From: Planctomycetota bacterium
GTDB taxonomy: Bacteria > Planctomycetota > JAJSAM01 > JAJVHW01
Length of the DNA stretch: 64,000 nucleotides
Assembly: GCA_021414065.1 (NCBI GenBank)
Contig: JAIOPE010000098.1
Coordinates: forward strand, 1 to 64,000
Reading direction: 5' to 3'
Below are positions 29,147 to 37,598 of the stretch, piece by piece. The notes under the pieces were generated by a model that saw only the letters and a program-made list of their open reading frames with translations, was not told the DNA's origin and did not search any database. A program made the translations under genes and the position numbers. Every line of letters begins with the position of its first letter. Within the stretch, counting starts at the first letter, position 1.

Positions 29147-30061
29147 TCAGAGCTTCGCGTCGAGCTTCGCCAACTCCTCGGCGCAGAACGACCTGAAGTC
29201 GGCGTCGGTGATCGTCGGGAGGATCGTCGCCATCGACGCGCGCTCGGCGCGGGCGCCCGACGTGTCGCTCGCGGCGAGTCGCGACTGCGCCAGGGCCTCG
29301 TGCGCGAAGAACGCCTCGCCCGGGTCGGAGCCGTTCTCTTCGACGATGGCGAGGCAGCGCTGCGCGTGACCGAGCGCCGTCGCTGCGTTCCCGGCCTTGA
29401 TGTGGCTCATCGTGAGCCGGTACTCCGCGCGCTCCGCCTCCATCCACCCGCCCGCGACGAGCCAGAACTGACGGCTGATCTCGGCCGAGCGGAGCATCAG
29501 CGAGCGCTCCTCGGCGGACAGAGCCGCCTGATTCTCGAAGTCCACCGCGATGTTGTGCGCGGTGACCGCGAGGGCGCGCGCCGCCGGGTCCGACTTCGTC
29601 GGGCCGTACGTCGCGAGGCTCACGCAGGTTTCGAAGTCCGCGCTCGCCTCGGCCAGTCGCTTCTGCCCCACCATCGCGGACGCGGCCACCGCGAGCACGC
29701 GGATGCGGTCCGACGCCTCGGGAACGTCGCCGCCGGACCGCCCCGCTGCGAACGCGCGCGCCTCGGCGTCGCGGTCGCCGGCGCACCGGTGGAGCACGGC
29801 CTTCGAACGGAAGACGGCTTTCGCGGCGGGCGAGGCGGCGTCGAACACCGGAAGCGTCTCGAGGCGTTCCAGCAGGGCGAGCCCGTCGATCCACCGTCCG
29901 AGGTGCTCGCCTGCGACATGGACCACGAGCGATGCGAACGCCGGCAGGTGGCGCGCCTCCGTGACGAGCGCAACTCCGTCCGGAAGTCGCGCGAACACTG
30001 CGGGCGCGTCCTTCGCGTGGTCCTGCCAGCCCTGGGAGCAGAAGTCGTCCAGCGTGGCCAT
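29147..30061 (-). CDS. helical TPR-like protein of unknown function
   Basis: The 304-residue product is almost all alpha-helical, Ala/Glu/Arg-rich, with TPR-like pairs such as AATALGHAQRCLAIVEENGS and AFFAHEALAQSRLAASD near the C-terminus. There is no signal peptide or membrane segment, so it is cytoplasmic. I do not recognise a named family. It is transcribed alone, convergent with the SDR gene; the 240 bp upstream of it contain no gene. Confidence 0.6.
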   Translation of the reverse strand: MATLDDFCSQGWQDHAKDAPAVFARLPDGVALVTEARHLPAFASLVVHVAGEHLGRWIDGLALLERLETLPVFDAASPAAKAVFRSKAVLHRCAGDRDAEARAFAAGRSGGDVPEASDRIRVLAVAASAMVGQKRLAEASADFETCVSLATYGPTKSDPAARALAVTAHNIAVDFENQAALSAEERSLMLRSAEISRQFWLVAGGWMEAERAEYRLTMSHIKAGNAATALGHAQRCLAIVEENGSDPGEAFFAHEALAQSRLAASDTSGARAERASMATILPTITDADFRSFCAEELAKLDAKL

Positions 30062-30301
30062 GTCGAGGTCCCCCGGAATGGGCCCGGCCGGTTCCGCGGC
30101 GGGCTGGCGTCAGTCTCCGAAAACAGCGCAGCCGATGCAATCCCCGAAGGCCTCCGCGCCTGCAACGTTTTCACGGTGCACGCCGAACGGGCGGCGTCCC
30201 TCCGACTTTCCGCGTCCCCGGCGGGAGCGAGGCGCAGGATCCGCGCCCAGCGACGGGGAGTGTGACTCCGCGGAGCCCCTCAGGAGGCGTTCGTACCCAC
30301 G

Positions 30302-30934
30302 ATGTCGTCCGATGCCGACGCGAAGCCAGTCCGGCCCCGCGTCGCCCCCGAGTTCTCCGGTGACTACGAGGTCCTCTCCGAGGGCTACTACCGATGCCAG
30401 GACGCCGAACTAAGCGGCGCGAGGCCCGACCCGACGTGCGCCGACGCAGTTGACGCCTACGTCGTCCCCATCGCCCTCGAGAAGGCCGCCCTCGCCGGGC
30501 TGCCCGTGCCCGAGTGGTTCCTGTCGAACGAGCTGTTCCCACCGCCGTGTGTCGTGTACGGCGTGAACCCGTTCTCACGCGGCTACGCGTTCGTGCGAGA
30601 CGAAGCGCAGCGTGAGGCCGCCGCGGCGAAGTTCACCTGGCGGAAGAAGTACGTGCTCTGCGGCCAGATCATCTCGGACGCGACGGAGGTCGTCGCACTC
30701 CGCGTCGTGCGGGGCCACACCGAGTCCCCGGGATACGAGCGGTGGGCGGCCGACATCGACCGTGTGTTCAGGATCCCGCTCGCGACGGTGCGCCTGCTCC
30801 GCACCGGCGACGACGTTCGGTTCTCCTCGATCACGGTCCTGCCGGCGAAGTCGCTCACGCCGCGTGAACGCGCGTGGCTCGCCGAGCCACGTACGCCCCC
30901 CGTCGCGCCCGGATCGGACGGCCTCCATGGGTAG
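30302..30934 (+). CDS. RimK-like ATP-grasp N-terminal-domain protein
   Basis: The 210-residue product matches, by my reading, the stand-alone N-terminal half that accompanies RimK-like ligases: a conserved opening (SGDYEVLSEGYYRCQDAEL) and PPPCVVYGVNPFSRGY in the middle. It overlaps the ATP-grasp gene by 8 bp, so the two are translated together and probably form one split enzyme or complex. It is the first gene of a four-gene run (30302-32676). No signal peptide is present. Confidence 0.7.
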   Translation: MSSDADAKPVRPRVAPEFSGDYEVLSEGYYRCQDAELSGARPDPTCADAVDAYVVPIALEKAALAGLPVPEWFLSNELFPPPCVVYGVNPFSRGYAFVRDEAQREAAAAKFTWRKKYVLCGQIISDATEVVALRVVRGHTESPGYERWAADIDRVFRIPLATVRLLRTGDDVRFSSITVLPAKSLTPRERAWLAEPRTPPVAPGSDGLHG

Positions 30935-31832
30935 GCTCGCCATCTTCATCGAGCGCTACTCGATCTCCGGCTCATTCGAGCTCGACTCGCTGCTCCGGTT
31001 CAAGGACGCGGGCGAGCGCCGAGGGCACGACGTCTCCTACCTCTTCCGCCCGGAACTGCGTCACATCACGAGGTACGACGCGGTGTTCATCCGCGCCACG
31101 ACCGACCCGCTCAACGCAAGCTTCGTGGCGTCGCGCGTGGCCGAGATGCACGGCATCCCGGTGATCGACGACTCGCACTCGATCCTCGTCTGCTGCGACA
31201 AGATCTGGATGTACCAGCTCCTGCAGAAGCGGGGCGTGGACATCCCCCGGACGGTGTTCCTCCATCGCAGCGAAGTCAACGAACTGCGCGCAGTCGCGCT
31301 GTTCCGCGAACTCGGGCCGAAGATCGTGCTGAAGGCGCCGGACTCGAGCTTCTCGTCGCACGTCGAGAAGGTCGAGTCGCCGGCCGAGTTCGTCGAGATC
31401 GGGGAGAAGTTCCTGCGGCGCTCGGACCGCATCCTCGCGCAGGAGTTCGTGAAGAGCCTCTTCGACTGGCGCGTGGGCGTTCTCGGCGGCAAGCCGCTCT
31501 ACGCGTGCCGGTACATCATCCCTGAAGAGACGTTCAAGATCATGGCCGTCGTGGACGGAAAACTGCGCCTCTGCTGGACGGAAGGCGTGGCGCTCGACGC
31601 TGCGCCGCCCGAGGTCGTCCGGCTCGCCGTCGAAGCAGCGAACGCGATCGGCGAAGGGCTCTACGGCGTCGATCTGAAGCAGGTGGACGGGCGCACCGTG
31701 GTGATCGAGGTCAACGACAACCCGACGATCAACGCGGGGCTCGAAGATCTGTACGCGCCGGACCTGTACGACCGCATCGTCGCGCACCTGCTCGAGGAGC
31801 GTCGGCCGCGCCACCCGGCAAAGCGATCGTGA
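30927..31832 (+). CDS. ATP-grasp ligase, RimK-like
   Basis: The 301-residue protein has the ATP-grasp layout. A pre-ATP-grasp region contains VIDDSHSILVCCDKIWMYQLL (cut here: see residues 82-102), the ATP-binding KIVLKAPDSSFSSHV near 137, and the Mg-binding end VIEVNDNPTINAG near 262. RimK relatives attach amino acids, often glutamate, to protein or peptide carboxyl groups. The ATG at 30927 overlaps the upstream gene by 8 bp; the GNAT gene starts within its stop (GTGA). Together with a GNAT acetyltransferase this suggests a peptide-tailoring pathway, with the target unknown. Confidence 0.85.
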   Translation: MGRLAIFIERYSISGSFELDSLLRFKDAGERRGHDVSYLFRPELRHITRYDAVFIRATTDPLNASFVASRVAEMHGIPVIDDSHSILVCCDKIWMYQLLQKRGVDIPRTVFLHRSEVNELRAVALFRELGPKIVLKAPDSSFSSHVEKVESPAEFVEIGEKFLRRSDRILAQEFVKSLFDWRVGVLGGKPLYACRYIIPEETFKIMAVVDGKLRLCWTEGVALDAAPPEVVRLAVEAANAIGEGLYGVDLKQVDGRTVVIEVNDNPTINAGLEDLYAPDLYDRIVAHLLEERRPRHPAKRS

Positions 31833-32347
31833 TCCGCCGGGCCACGCCGGACGACCTCGATGCGCTGGTGGCACTCGAAGACGCGAGCTTCGAGATGTAC
31901 CGGATCACACGAGCGCGGTTCGCGCGGATGCTCCTGCACGAGACGCGACCGGTGCTCGTGCTTGACGGCGTCATGATGGACGGCACCGGACCGCGCGCAC
32001 CGCTCGTCGGCTACGTCTCGGTGCTCGCGCGCCGCGGCGTCACAGAGGCTCGGCTTTTCTCGATCACAGTGTCGGCGGCGGCCCGCGGACGCGGGGCAGG
32101 GCGCGCCCTGCTCGCCGCCGCCGACGACGCCGCGCGATCGCTCGGATGCACGTCGATCCGCCTGGAAGTCGCCGCGTCCAACGACGCAGCGATCCGGCTG
32201 TACACGGCCGCCGGCTACGTGCCCGTCCACACCTGGCCCGATTACTACGGGCCGGGGCAGCCCGGGGTCGTCTACCGCTGCCGCCTGAACCGCGATACCG
32301 TGACCGCCCCATGCTCGACGCCTACGACACGATCCTCGAACGGGTGA
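31829..32347 (+). CDS. GNAT-family N-acetyltransferase
   Basis: The 172-residue product starts at GTG 31829, overlapping the ATP-grasp stop. It has the GNAT fold with the acetyl-CoA loop VSAAARGRGAGRALL (R/Q-x-x-G-x-G/A type) near 85 and the C-terminal ASNDAAIRLYTAAGYVPV motif typical of RimI-like enzymes. RimI-type GNATs acetylate protein N-termini. Its position behind the RimK-like genes suggests the same substrate. The last 12 codons overlap the start of the following gene in another frame. Confidence 0.88.
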   Translation: MIRRATPDDLDALVALEDASFEMYRITRARFARMLLHETRPVLVLDGVMMDGTGPRAPLVGYVSVLARRGVTEARLFSITVSAAARGRGAGRALLAAADDAARSLGCTSIRLEVAASNDAAIRLYTAAGYVPVHTWPDYYGPGQPGVVYRCRLNRDTVTAPCSTPTTRSSNG

Positions 32348-32676
32348 AGCCCGGCACCCAGTTGAAGACCCCCGACGCGAAGGTCGGGGCGCCGTTCGTC
32401 GTGGAGGTCCTCGACGCCGAGGGCCTCACGGTGAAGACCGCGCGCGGCGGCAAGATCCGCATCTCGCTGTTCACGTTCGAGACGGCGGTGAAGTTCCTCG
32501 CCGACCAGAACATCCGCGGCGGTACGTGGCTCGAGGTGAAGGACCAGGACTTCCAGATGCTCCTGAACATGGAGAACGACAAGGTCCGCGCAGCGAGCTA
32601 CATCCTCTCGATCCTCGCCGCCGCCGGTCTCATCGAGGTGGACGGCGGCCGGCCGAACAAGGTGCGTCTGGTCTGA
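32311..32676 (+). CDS. small conserved-looking hypothetical protein
   Basis: The 121-residue protein begins MLDAYDTILERVKPGTQLKT and continues with a small beta barrel-like part (GGKIRISLFTFETAVKFL) and a C-terminal helix-turn region (ASYILSILAAAGLIEV), which resembles the end of a winged helix. It overlaps the GNAT gene by 37 bp in a different frame. Family not recognised. As the last gene of the ATP-grasp run it could be regulatory, but that is only a guess. Confidence 0.6.
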   Translation: MLDAYDTILERVKPGTQLKTPDAKVGAPFVVEVLDAEGLTVKTARGGKIRISLFTFETAVKFLADQNIRGGTWLEVKDQDFQMLLNMENDKVRAASYILSILAAAGLIEVDGGRPNKVRLV

Positions 32677-32691
32677 TCGGTCGGACGCGCG

Positions 32692-33300
32692 CTACTTCCC
32701 GCGGCCCGTCGGCCGTCCGTTGGCGTCGCGACCCGGCCATTCCCACGGGTCGGCCCAGATGTAGGCCGTCGCTCCGCGCTGGAACGGGATGCGCACCACG
32801 GAACGGTGACCGTCCACGTCCACCGGGATCATCAGGTCGAGTCCGGAGAGGTCGAAGATCGCCGGGTCGCGCCCGGGCAGCGCGAATGTCGCCTGGTACG
32901 CCGCCGCGCCGCCCGACGCCGCAACCGCAGGCCCGATCGCGCGCACGTCGCGCACACCGAGTTGCTCACGATCGCCGGTCACGAGTTGGAGATCCCCGAC
33001 AGGCACCGCGACCGTCGTCGCGCCGAAGCGTTCCACGCGGAGTCGCACGTCGATCGACGCCGGGCCCGTTGCGTCGCCTTCGCGCACGCCGAGCACCTGC
33101 GCCTCGAGACGGCCCGCGGCGTCGGCAACGGATACGGCCCCAGCGGGTCCGGCGCGTCCCGGCACCGACGCGCCACGCGGGCGGGTGCCGTACTGGTAGC
33201 CGGAGTCGTACGTCGCACAACCGGTGAGCAACGTGGCGATCAGCGTGGTGACGAAGCAGAGAGCGGGGAGGATCGCAAGAGCTTGAATGGGTCGCGGCAT
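32692..33300 (-). CDS. putative lipoprotein
   Basis: From ATG 33300 the 202-residue product has a lipoprotein signal: PRPIQALAILPALCFVTTLI followed by ATLLTGC, with Cys at about residue 27 after LLTG. The mature part is a beta-rich domain with RLRVERFGATTVAVPVGDL, resembling the fold of DUF4352-type or late-embryogenesis-like lipoproteins; the family is not certain. A start at 33327 is also possible. It is convergent with the ATP-grasp run (15 bp gap) and 64 bp downstream of the C25 protease gene. Confidence 0.65.
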   Translation of the reverse strand: MPRPIQALAILPALCFVTTLIATLLTGCATYDSGYQYGTRPRGASVPGRAGPAGAVSVADAAGRLEAQVLGVREGDATGPASIDVRLRVERFGATTVAVPVGDLQLVTGDREQLGVRDVRAIGPAVAASGGAAAYQATFALPGRDPAIFDLSGLDLMIPVDVDGHRSVVRIPFQRGATAYIWADPWEWPGRDANGRPTGRGK

Positions 33301-33364
33301 CCCTTCTCTGATCGACCATCCGCGCATGGCCGACAAAGCCCCAGATTGAGGATCCGCGTGAGAA

Positions 33365-34945
33365 TCAGCGGCGGTCGGTCGGCGCCGTCGGAGGCGCGTC
33401 CGCCGGGGCCCGGGCCGGGGCGACATCGAGGTACCGCCCGCCCGCCGCAGCGACGCCGCCGCCGTCGAAGTACGCCCTGACGTACCCGGGGCCCGATTTC
33501 GCGTCCGTCGGCACCGCGATCGGGACGACGAACGGCCCGGCGCGCACCGTGACTTCGACGCGGACGATCTCCAACGCGTTCGCGCGCCGATAGGTGTCGC
33601 GCCAGTCGTCGGCCGTCTTTCGGGAGCCGACGGTCACGGCTGCGTCGCGCCGTCGTGCGATCTCGACGACGAGCAGGCCCGCGGCGGGTGCGGTCCCCTT
33701 CACCTCGAGCGTCGTCCCGGCCGCAACCGTGCCCGCCGCGTCGAGCGGAAGATCCGTCGGCCGCATGATCCGCACGCAGGGGTCGCCGAGCAGGTTGTAG
33801 AGCGAGATGTGTTCACGGCGGTCGGCGTCGCGACGCGCCGGATCGGGGTCGTAGAAGGTCGCTGCGAGACCCTCGATCTGCTTGCGTTCCGCGTCGCCCT
33901 CGCGCGGCGCGACGAGTCGCCGCTTCATCGTGAGCAGGAGTTCGCCGACCGTCGCGACCTTCGCCTCGAAGAGCGCGTTGAGCATCTCCTTCGACAGGAT
34001 GCTGTTGCTGTACGGCGTGGAGACGCGCGACGACGCGATCACCGCGACCGGCCCGGCCGGACGGCGGAGCATCTCTTCGGCGAGGCAGTCGCGCTCGGAG
34101 TCGAACCGGCCCGTGGAGCACGCGATGAGCACCGCCACCGGCGGCCCGCGTCGGCTCTCGAGCTGCGCGACTTCCGTCGCGCCGAAGATCGGGAACTTCT
34201 CCCGTCCCATGCGCACCTTGTCGAGCTCGTTCGGGCTCCCGTGGCCGATGTACGTGACGACGAGCGCGCCCTCGGCGAACCGCTGGAGCACCGTCGATGC
34301 GAACTCGGCCGGCGGCGGGCACCACGCGGAGAGCGGGTTGCCGTACGTGCCTGTGACGACGAACTCCGGGGGCACGTCTCTCGTCAGGAACTGCTTCGTC
34401 ATCTGCTCCATCGCGGCGTCCTGGATCGGTCCGAACCCGCCCGTTCCCGCGACGATGCTCACGCGCCGCCGCCAGTCGCGCGTGTCGGCCGATGTTTCGT
34501 ACGCGACGACGCGCGCCAGGTACGCGCGGACCTCGTCCGCCGAGTCGGCGGTCACGCGGCCGATCGCGAGGTCCGGCACGCTGTCGCCGTCGATGTCGGC
34601 ATACGGGGCGTCGGTGGCGATCTGCGGCTCCGTCTCCCACTTCGCGGTCGCGACGACCGGCCGGAACGCGCACGGCACGCGGTCGGCGTCGCCCACGATC
34701 ATCACGAACTTCAGCGCGCCGCCGCTCGCCGCGTGCGCCGCCTTCACCGTCGCCGCTACATCGGCGCCGGGCTCCTTCACGATCACGGTCGTCCCCTGCC
34801 GCGCGCGGTGCGCCTTCCACTCCGCGAGGGCCGGCTGGAGATCCGCGGGAGCGACGACGAGAACGTCGTCCGCAACCGCGATCCCCGTCACGGCGGAGAG
34901 GGCGGCGAGAGCGATCCAGTCGGTCCGGTGGAAAAGCGTGGGCAT
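33365..34945 (-). CDS. secreted C25 (gingipain-like) cysteine protease
   Basis: The ATG at 34945 has GGAGG seven bases upstream and gives a 526-residue protein with a signal peptide (LFHRTDWIALAALSAVTGIAVA). The fold is that of peptidase C25: an N-terminal sub-domain with VVAPADLQPALAEWKAHRARQ and DIDGDSVPDLAIGR (a calcium-type loop). The catalytic residues His235 in YIGHGSPNE and Cys276 in LIACSTGRF follow. A C-terminal Ig-like domain closes it. C25 enzymes cut after Arg or Lys. A type IX sorting tail is not visible, so export by the signal peptide alone is inferred. Confidence 0.85.
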   Translation of the reverse strand: MPTLFHRTDWIALAALSAVTGIAVADDVLVVAPADLQPALAEWKAHRARQGTTVIVKEPGADVAATVKAAHAASGGALKFVMIVGDADRVPCAFRPVVATAKWETEPQIATDAPYADIDGDSVPDLAIGRVTADSADEVRAYLARVVAYETSADTRDWRRRVSIVAGTGGFGPIQDAAMEQMTKQFLTRDVPPEFVVTGTYGNPLSAWCPPPAEFASTVLQRFAEGALVVTYIGHGSPNELDKVRMGREKFPIFGATEVAQLESRRGPPVAVLIACSTGRFDSERDCLAEEMLRRPAGPVAVIASSRVSTPYSNSILSKEMLNALFEAKVATVGELLLTMKRRLVAPREGDAERKQIEGLAATFYDPDPARRDADRREHISLYNLLGDPCVRIMRPTDLPLDAAGTVAAGTTLEVKGTAPAAGLLVVEIARRRDAAVTVGSRKTADDWRDTYRRANALEIVRVEVTVRAGPFVVPIAVPTDAKSGPGYVRAYFDGGGVAAAGGRYLDVAPARAPADAPPTAPTDRR

Positions 34946-35019
34946 TCCGTGTCCTCCGGAGCGGAATCTAGGGGGCGTGGCGCGCATCGCGTCAGCTTCC
35001 CCGCAAAGGAGAGACCACC

Positions 35020-35796
35020 GTGACCGCTCCGAACCCGCAGAAGGCCAATCTCGTCCTCCTCCGCCACGGCCAGAGCGTGTGGAACCAGGAGAACCGGTTC
35101 ACCGGCTGGACCGACGTCGGCCTGACCGAGCAGGGCGTCGAGGAGGCCCGGGCCGCCGGGCGACTCATGCGCGCGCGCGGCCTCGACTTCGACATCGCGT
35201 TCACGTCCGTCCTGAAGCGCGCCGTCAACACGCTGCACAACGCGCTCGACGAGATGGACCGCGTCTGGATCCCCGTCGAGAAGACGTGGCGCCTGAACGA
35301 GCGCTCCTACGGCGACCTCCAGGGGAAGAACAAGGCCGAGACCGCCGAGAAGTACGGCGACGCGCAGACCAAGGTCTGGCGCCGCAGCTTCGACGTCCCC
35401 CCGCCGCCGATCGCCCCCGACGACCCGCGCCACCCCCGGTACGACGTCCGCTACGCCGCGCTCCGCCCCGAGGAGCTCCCGGCCACCGAGTGTTTGAAGG
35501 ACACCGTCGTCCGGTTCCTTCCGTTCTGGCACGAGCGCATCGCCCCCGAGCTCCGCGCCGGCCGCCGCGTCCTCGTCGCCGCGCACGGCAACAGCCTCCG
35601 CGCGCTGAAGAAGTACCTCGAGGGCATCTCCGACCACGACATCGTCGAGATCAACATCCCCACCGCGCAACCCTTCGCGTACGAACTCGACGCCGACCTC
35701 CGCCCGATCCGCGGCGACTACCTCGACCCGGCGGCGGCCGCCGCCGCGGCGGCGGAGGTGGCGAAGCAGGCGGAGAGGAAGCGGGACGGGGTGTGA
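35020..35796 (+). CDS. gpmA: 2,3-bisphosphoglycerate-dependent phosphoglycerate mutase
   Basis: The 258-residue enzyme interconverts 3- and 2-phosphoglycerate in glycolysis. It starts at GTG 35020 behind AAAGGAG. The histidine phosphatase motif [10 protein letters not shown] holds the phosphorylated His near residue 15, followed by [13 protein letters not shown], then [16 protein letters not shown] and the second catalytic His in [10 protein letters not shown] near 187. Length and motifs match dPGM. The C-terminal tail is a run of alanine plus lysine. A strong hairpin follows the stop. Confidence 0.96.
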   Translation: MTAPNPQKANLVLLRHGQSVWNQENRFTGWTDVGLTEQGVEEARAAGRLMRARGLDFDIAFTSVLKRAVNTLHNALDEMDRVWIPVEKTWRLNERSYGDLQGKNKAETAEKYGDAQTKVWRRSFDVPPPPIAPDDPRHPRYDVRYAALRPEELPATECLKDTVVRFLPFWHERIAPELRAGRRVLVAAHGNSLRALKKYLEGISDHDIVEINIPTAQPFAYELDADLRPIRGDYLDPAAAAAAAAEVAKQAERKRDGV

Positions 35797-35802
35797 CGCA
35801 TC

Positions 35803-35828
35803 GCCCCTGCGGACGAGGCCGCAGGGGC
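35803..35828. terminator. perfect 10-bp hairpin between convergent genes
   Basis: GCCCCTGCGG (35803-35812), loop ACGAGG, CCGCAGGGGC (35819-35828). It begins 6 bp after the gpmA stop and ends 25 bp before the stop of the minus-strand gene, so it probably ends both transcripts. No T-run is present. Confidence 0.7.
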
Positions 35829-35853
35829 GCGCGGCCGGTGTCGCCGAACGCGA

Positions 35854-37269
35854 CTACCGCTTTCGGCCGCGAGCGATCCGGTGATGGCGCCCACGCTGAG
35901 CGACCTTCAGAGGCACGGCGACGCGGTGCTCGACGCCAGCGACGGTGAGAACGACCGGCAGCGGCACGCCGTTGTCGCCCATCGCGGACTGCACCGCCGC
36001 GGCGAGATCCTCGGGCGACATCAGGACGCGGAACCGCACGACGTTGCCGTGCGGTTCGCCGAAGCGGACGAACGCGCCCCCGTCGCGTCCGACGTTCGTG
36101 CCGTCGAGCGTGAAGTCGTGTGCGGCACTCCCCACGCTGATCGTCACACGCGCCGCCTCGAGGGCCACGCCGCCCACGTCGACGCCGCCGCGGATCGTCA
36201 CCGCGTCCGCGCCGGGCCGGCCGAGGTTCTCGCGCACGACGATCACATCGATCCGCGGCGGGTCGCCGATTGCGACCGGCGACTCGGCGGGATCGTCCTC
36301 TGGCCTGGGCGGGTCGGCGAACTGCATCGAAGGGCTCACGCAGAACCCGCATATCAAGAGGCCACCGCCGATGTCCTCCCAGTTTGACACCTGACCCCGG
36401 TCCCAGGACTGCGACGGCGCTCCGGTTGCAAGGTCCACGCGTTGAAGGCAGGACGTCCAAACGTGGGTCCCGCCGCGAACGGCGAACGCCGCGCCGTCGG
36501 GCGCGATCTCAAGGACATCCTCGCCGACGCTGGAGAAGTTCCAGACCCGGTCCGTACCGCCTACGCGCGCCTGCGGAGCACCGCCCCGGCCGAGTCCGTC
36601 AATCCGGACGAGCTGTCCATGCTCGAACGTGTAGGCCGGCGTGCCGACGGCGCTCGCGTCGTAGGCGAATCCGAGCATTCCGAAGTCTCGCCCGTATGGG
36701 CCCCCTACGAATGGGATCACGTCGCTGCTGGATTGGTCGCCGTCCGTCGCGGAACCGCCGGCGATCACCAAGCCGGTGTTCGGATCCACGCGGAACGTCT
36801 GTCGCGACCCGACCGCGACGCGGAGCTCGCCGTTGGCCGGGTCGAAGTCCATCTGGAGCGAGGTCGTGTAGTGGTAGTAGTCCGCAGCGCTCCCGGACTC
36901 GCCGGGTGCTCCTGGTACCTCGAGCTTCGGCCCGGCCCACGTGACCGCGCCCGTCCACTCGTCGAGCTTGAGGAGTCGCCACGAGTAGCCGAGCGCGTAC
37001 AACTCGCGGGTGCCAGGACGGACGGCGAGCGCCCAGATACCCCGCTTGCCCTCTCCTTCGCCCGAGATCGTCGCACGATGCGTGATCACACCTGGCGCGG
37101 CGCTCGTGAAGTGAACGAGCTCGATCCTCTCGTCGGGCCACCACGTCGACGCCGTGACGGCGACGAACTCGTACGTACGGCCCAAGTCGGCCGCCCCCGG
37201 TGCGACGGCATCCGACGCGGCGAGTGCCACCGCCGCAGCGAGCGATGCAATCCAGGTACTCCCTCTCAT
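35854..37269 (-). CDS. secreted beta-propeller-like protein
   Basis: From ATG 37269 (GGAGG six bases upstream) the 471-residue product has a signal peptide (STWIASLAAAVALAASDAVA) and a series of beta-propeller-like blades. Examples are GIWALAVRPGTRELYALGYS and LLKLDEWTGAVTWAG, which read like DUF4394-type repeats. The C-terminal third (from about 345) is another beta domain with PRPEDDPAESP at the linker. There is no enzyme motif. Family assignment beyond an exported beta-propeller is not certain. Confidence 0.7.
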   Translation of the reverse strand: MRGSTWIASLAAAVALAASDAVAPGAADLGRTYEFVAVTASTWWPDERIELVHFTSAAPGVITHRATISGEGEGKRGIWALAVRPGTRELYALGYSWRLLKLDEWTGAVTWAGPKLEVPGAPGESGSAADYYHYTTSLQMDFDPANGELRVAVGSRQTFRVDPNTGLVIAGGSATDGDQSSSDVIPFVGGPYGRDFGMLGFAYDASAVGTPAYTFEHGQLVRIDGLGRGGAPQARVGGTDRVWNFSSVGEDVLEIAPDGAAFAVRGGTHVWTSCLQRVDLATGAPSQSWDRGQVSNWEDIGGGLLICGFCVSPSMQFADPPRPEDDPAESPVAIGDPPRIDVIVVRENLGRPGADAVTIRGGVDVGGVALEAARVTISVGSAAHDFTLDGTNVGRDGGAFVRFGEPHGNVVRFRVLMSPEDLAAAVQSAMGDNGVPLPVVLTVAGVEHRVAVPLKVAQRGRHHRIARGRKR

Positions 37270-37598
37270 CGCGGTCCTCCTCGGCACTCGCCTGCGGGGG
37301 TCACAACGGGCCCAGCCGCATCGTACTACCGAACGCCGGAACCGTTCGGGCGTCGTCCCGCGCTTGCCCACGGGGAGTCGCGGTAGAGACGCCAAGTTCA
37401 AGTGGCGCCCCGTCGCGAAGATCGGCCGCCCCTCGCGCGCGCGCACAACGACGCTCAGCACGTCACCGGGGGACCAGAGTCGCCCTTGTCCCGTCACCTG
37501 GAGAGGACGCACGAAAAGGGGCCGGGAGTCACGAAGCTGCGTTGGATGGGGCGGGAGGGACTTGCAGCTTGCGAACGTCCCCCGGGGGTATCCCCGCG
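37270..37598. other. 329-bp intergenic region
   Basis: This stretch lies between the start of the exported propeller gene (37269, minus) and the stop of the LysR gene (37599, minus). It contains one clear inverted repeat, CCGAACG-N7-CGTTCGG at 37329-37349, a candidate operator or terminator for the LysR transcript. A weak open frame on the minus strand (around 37340-37560) has some coding character but no start or binding site, so it is not called as a gene. Confidence 0.5.

Noticed and set aside
30062-30301. Small gene between the TPR-like gene and the ATP-grasp run
   Set aside because: Short frames only, without binding sites or recognisable sequence.
37536-37546. A further TCCAACGCAGC word (minus strand), as in the 236-bp elements
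   Set aside because: No paired terminal arms within 250 bp and flanking sequence does not align with the elements; treated as chance.
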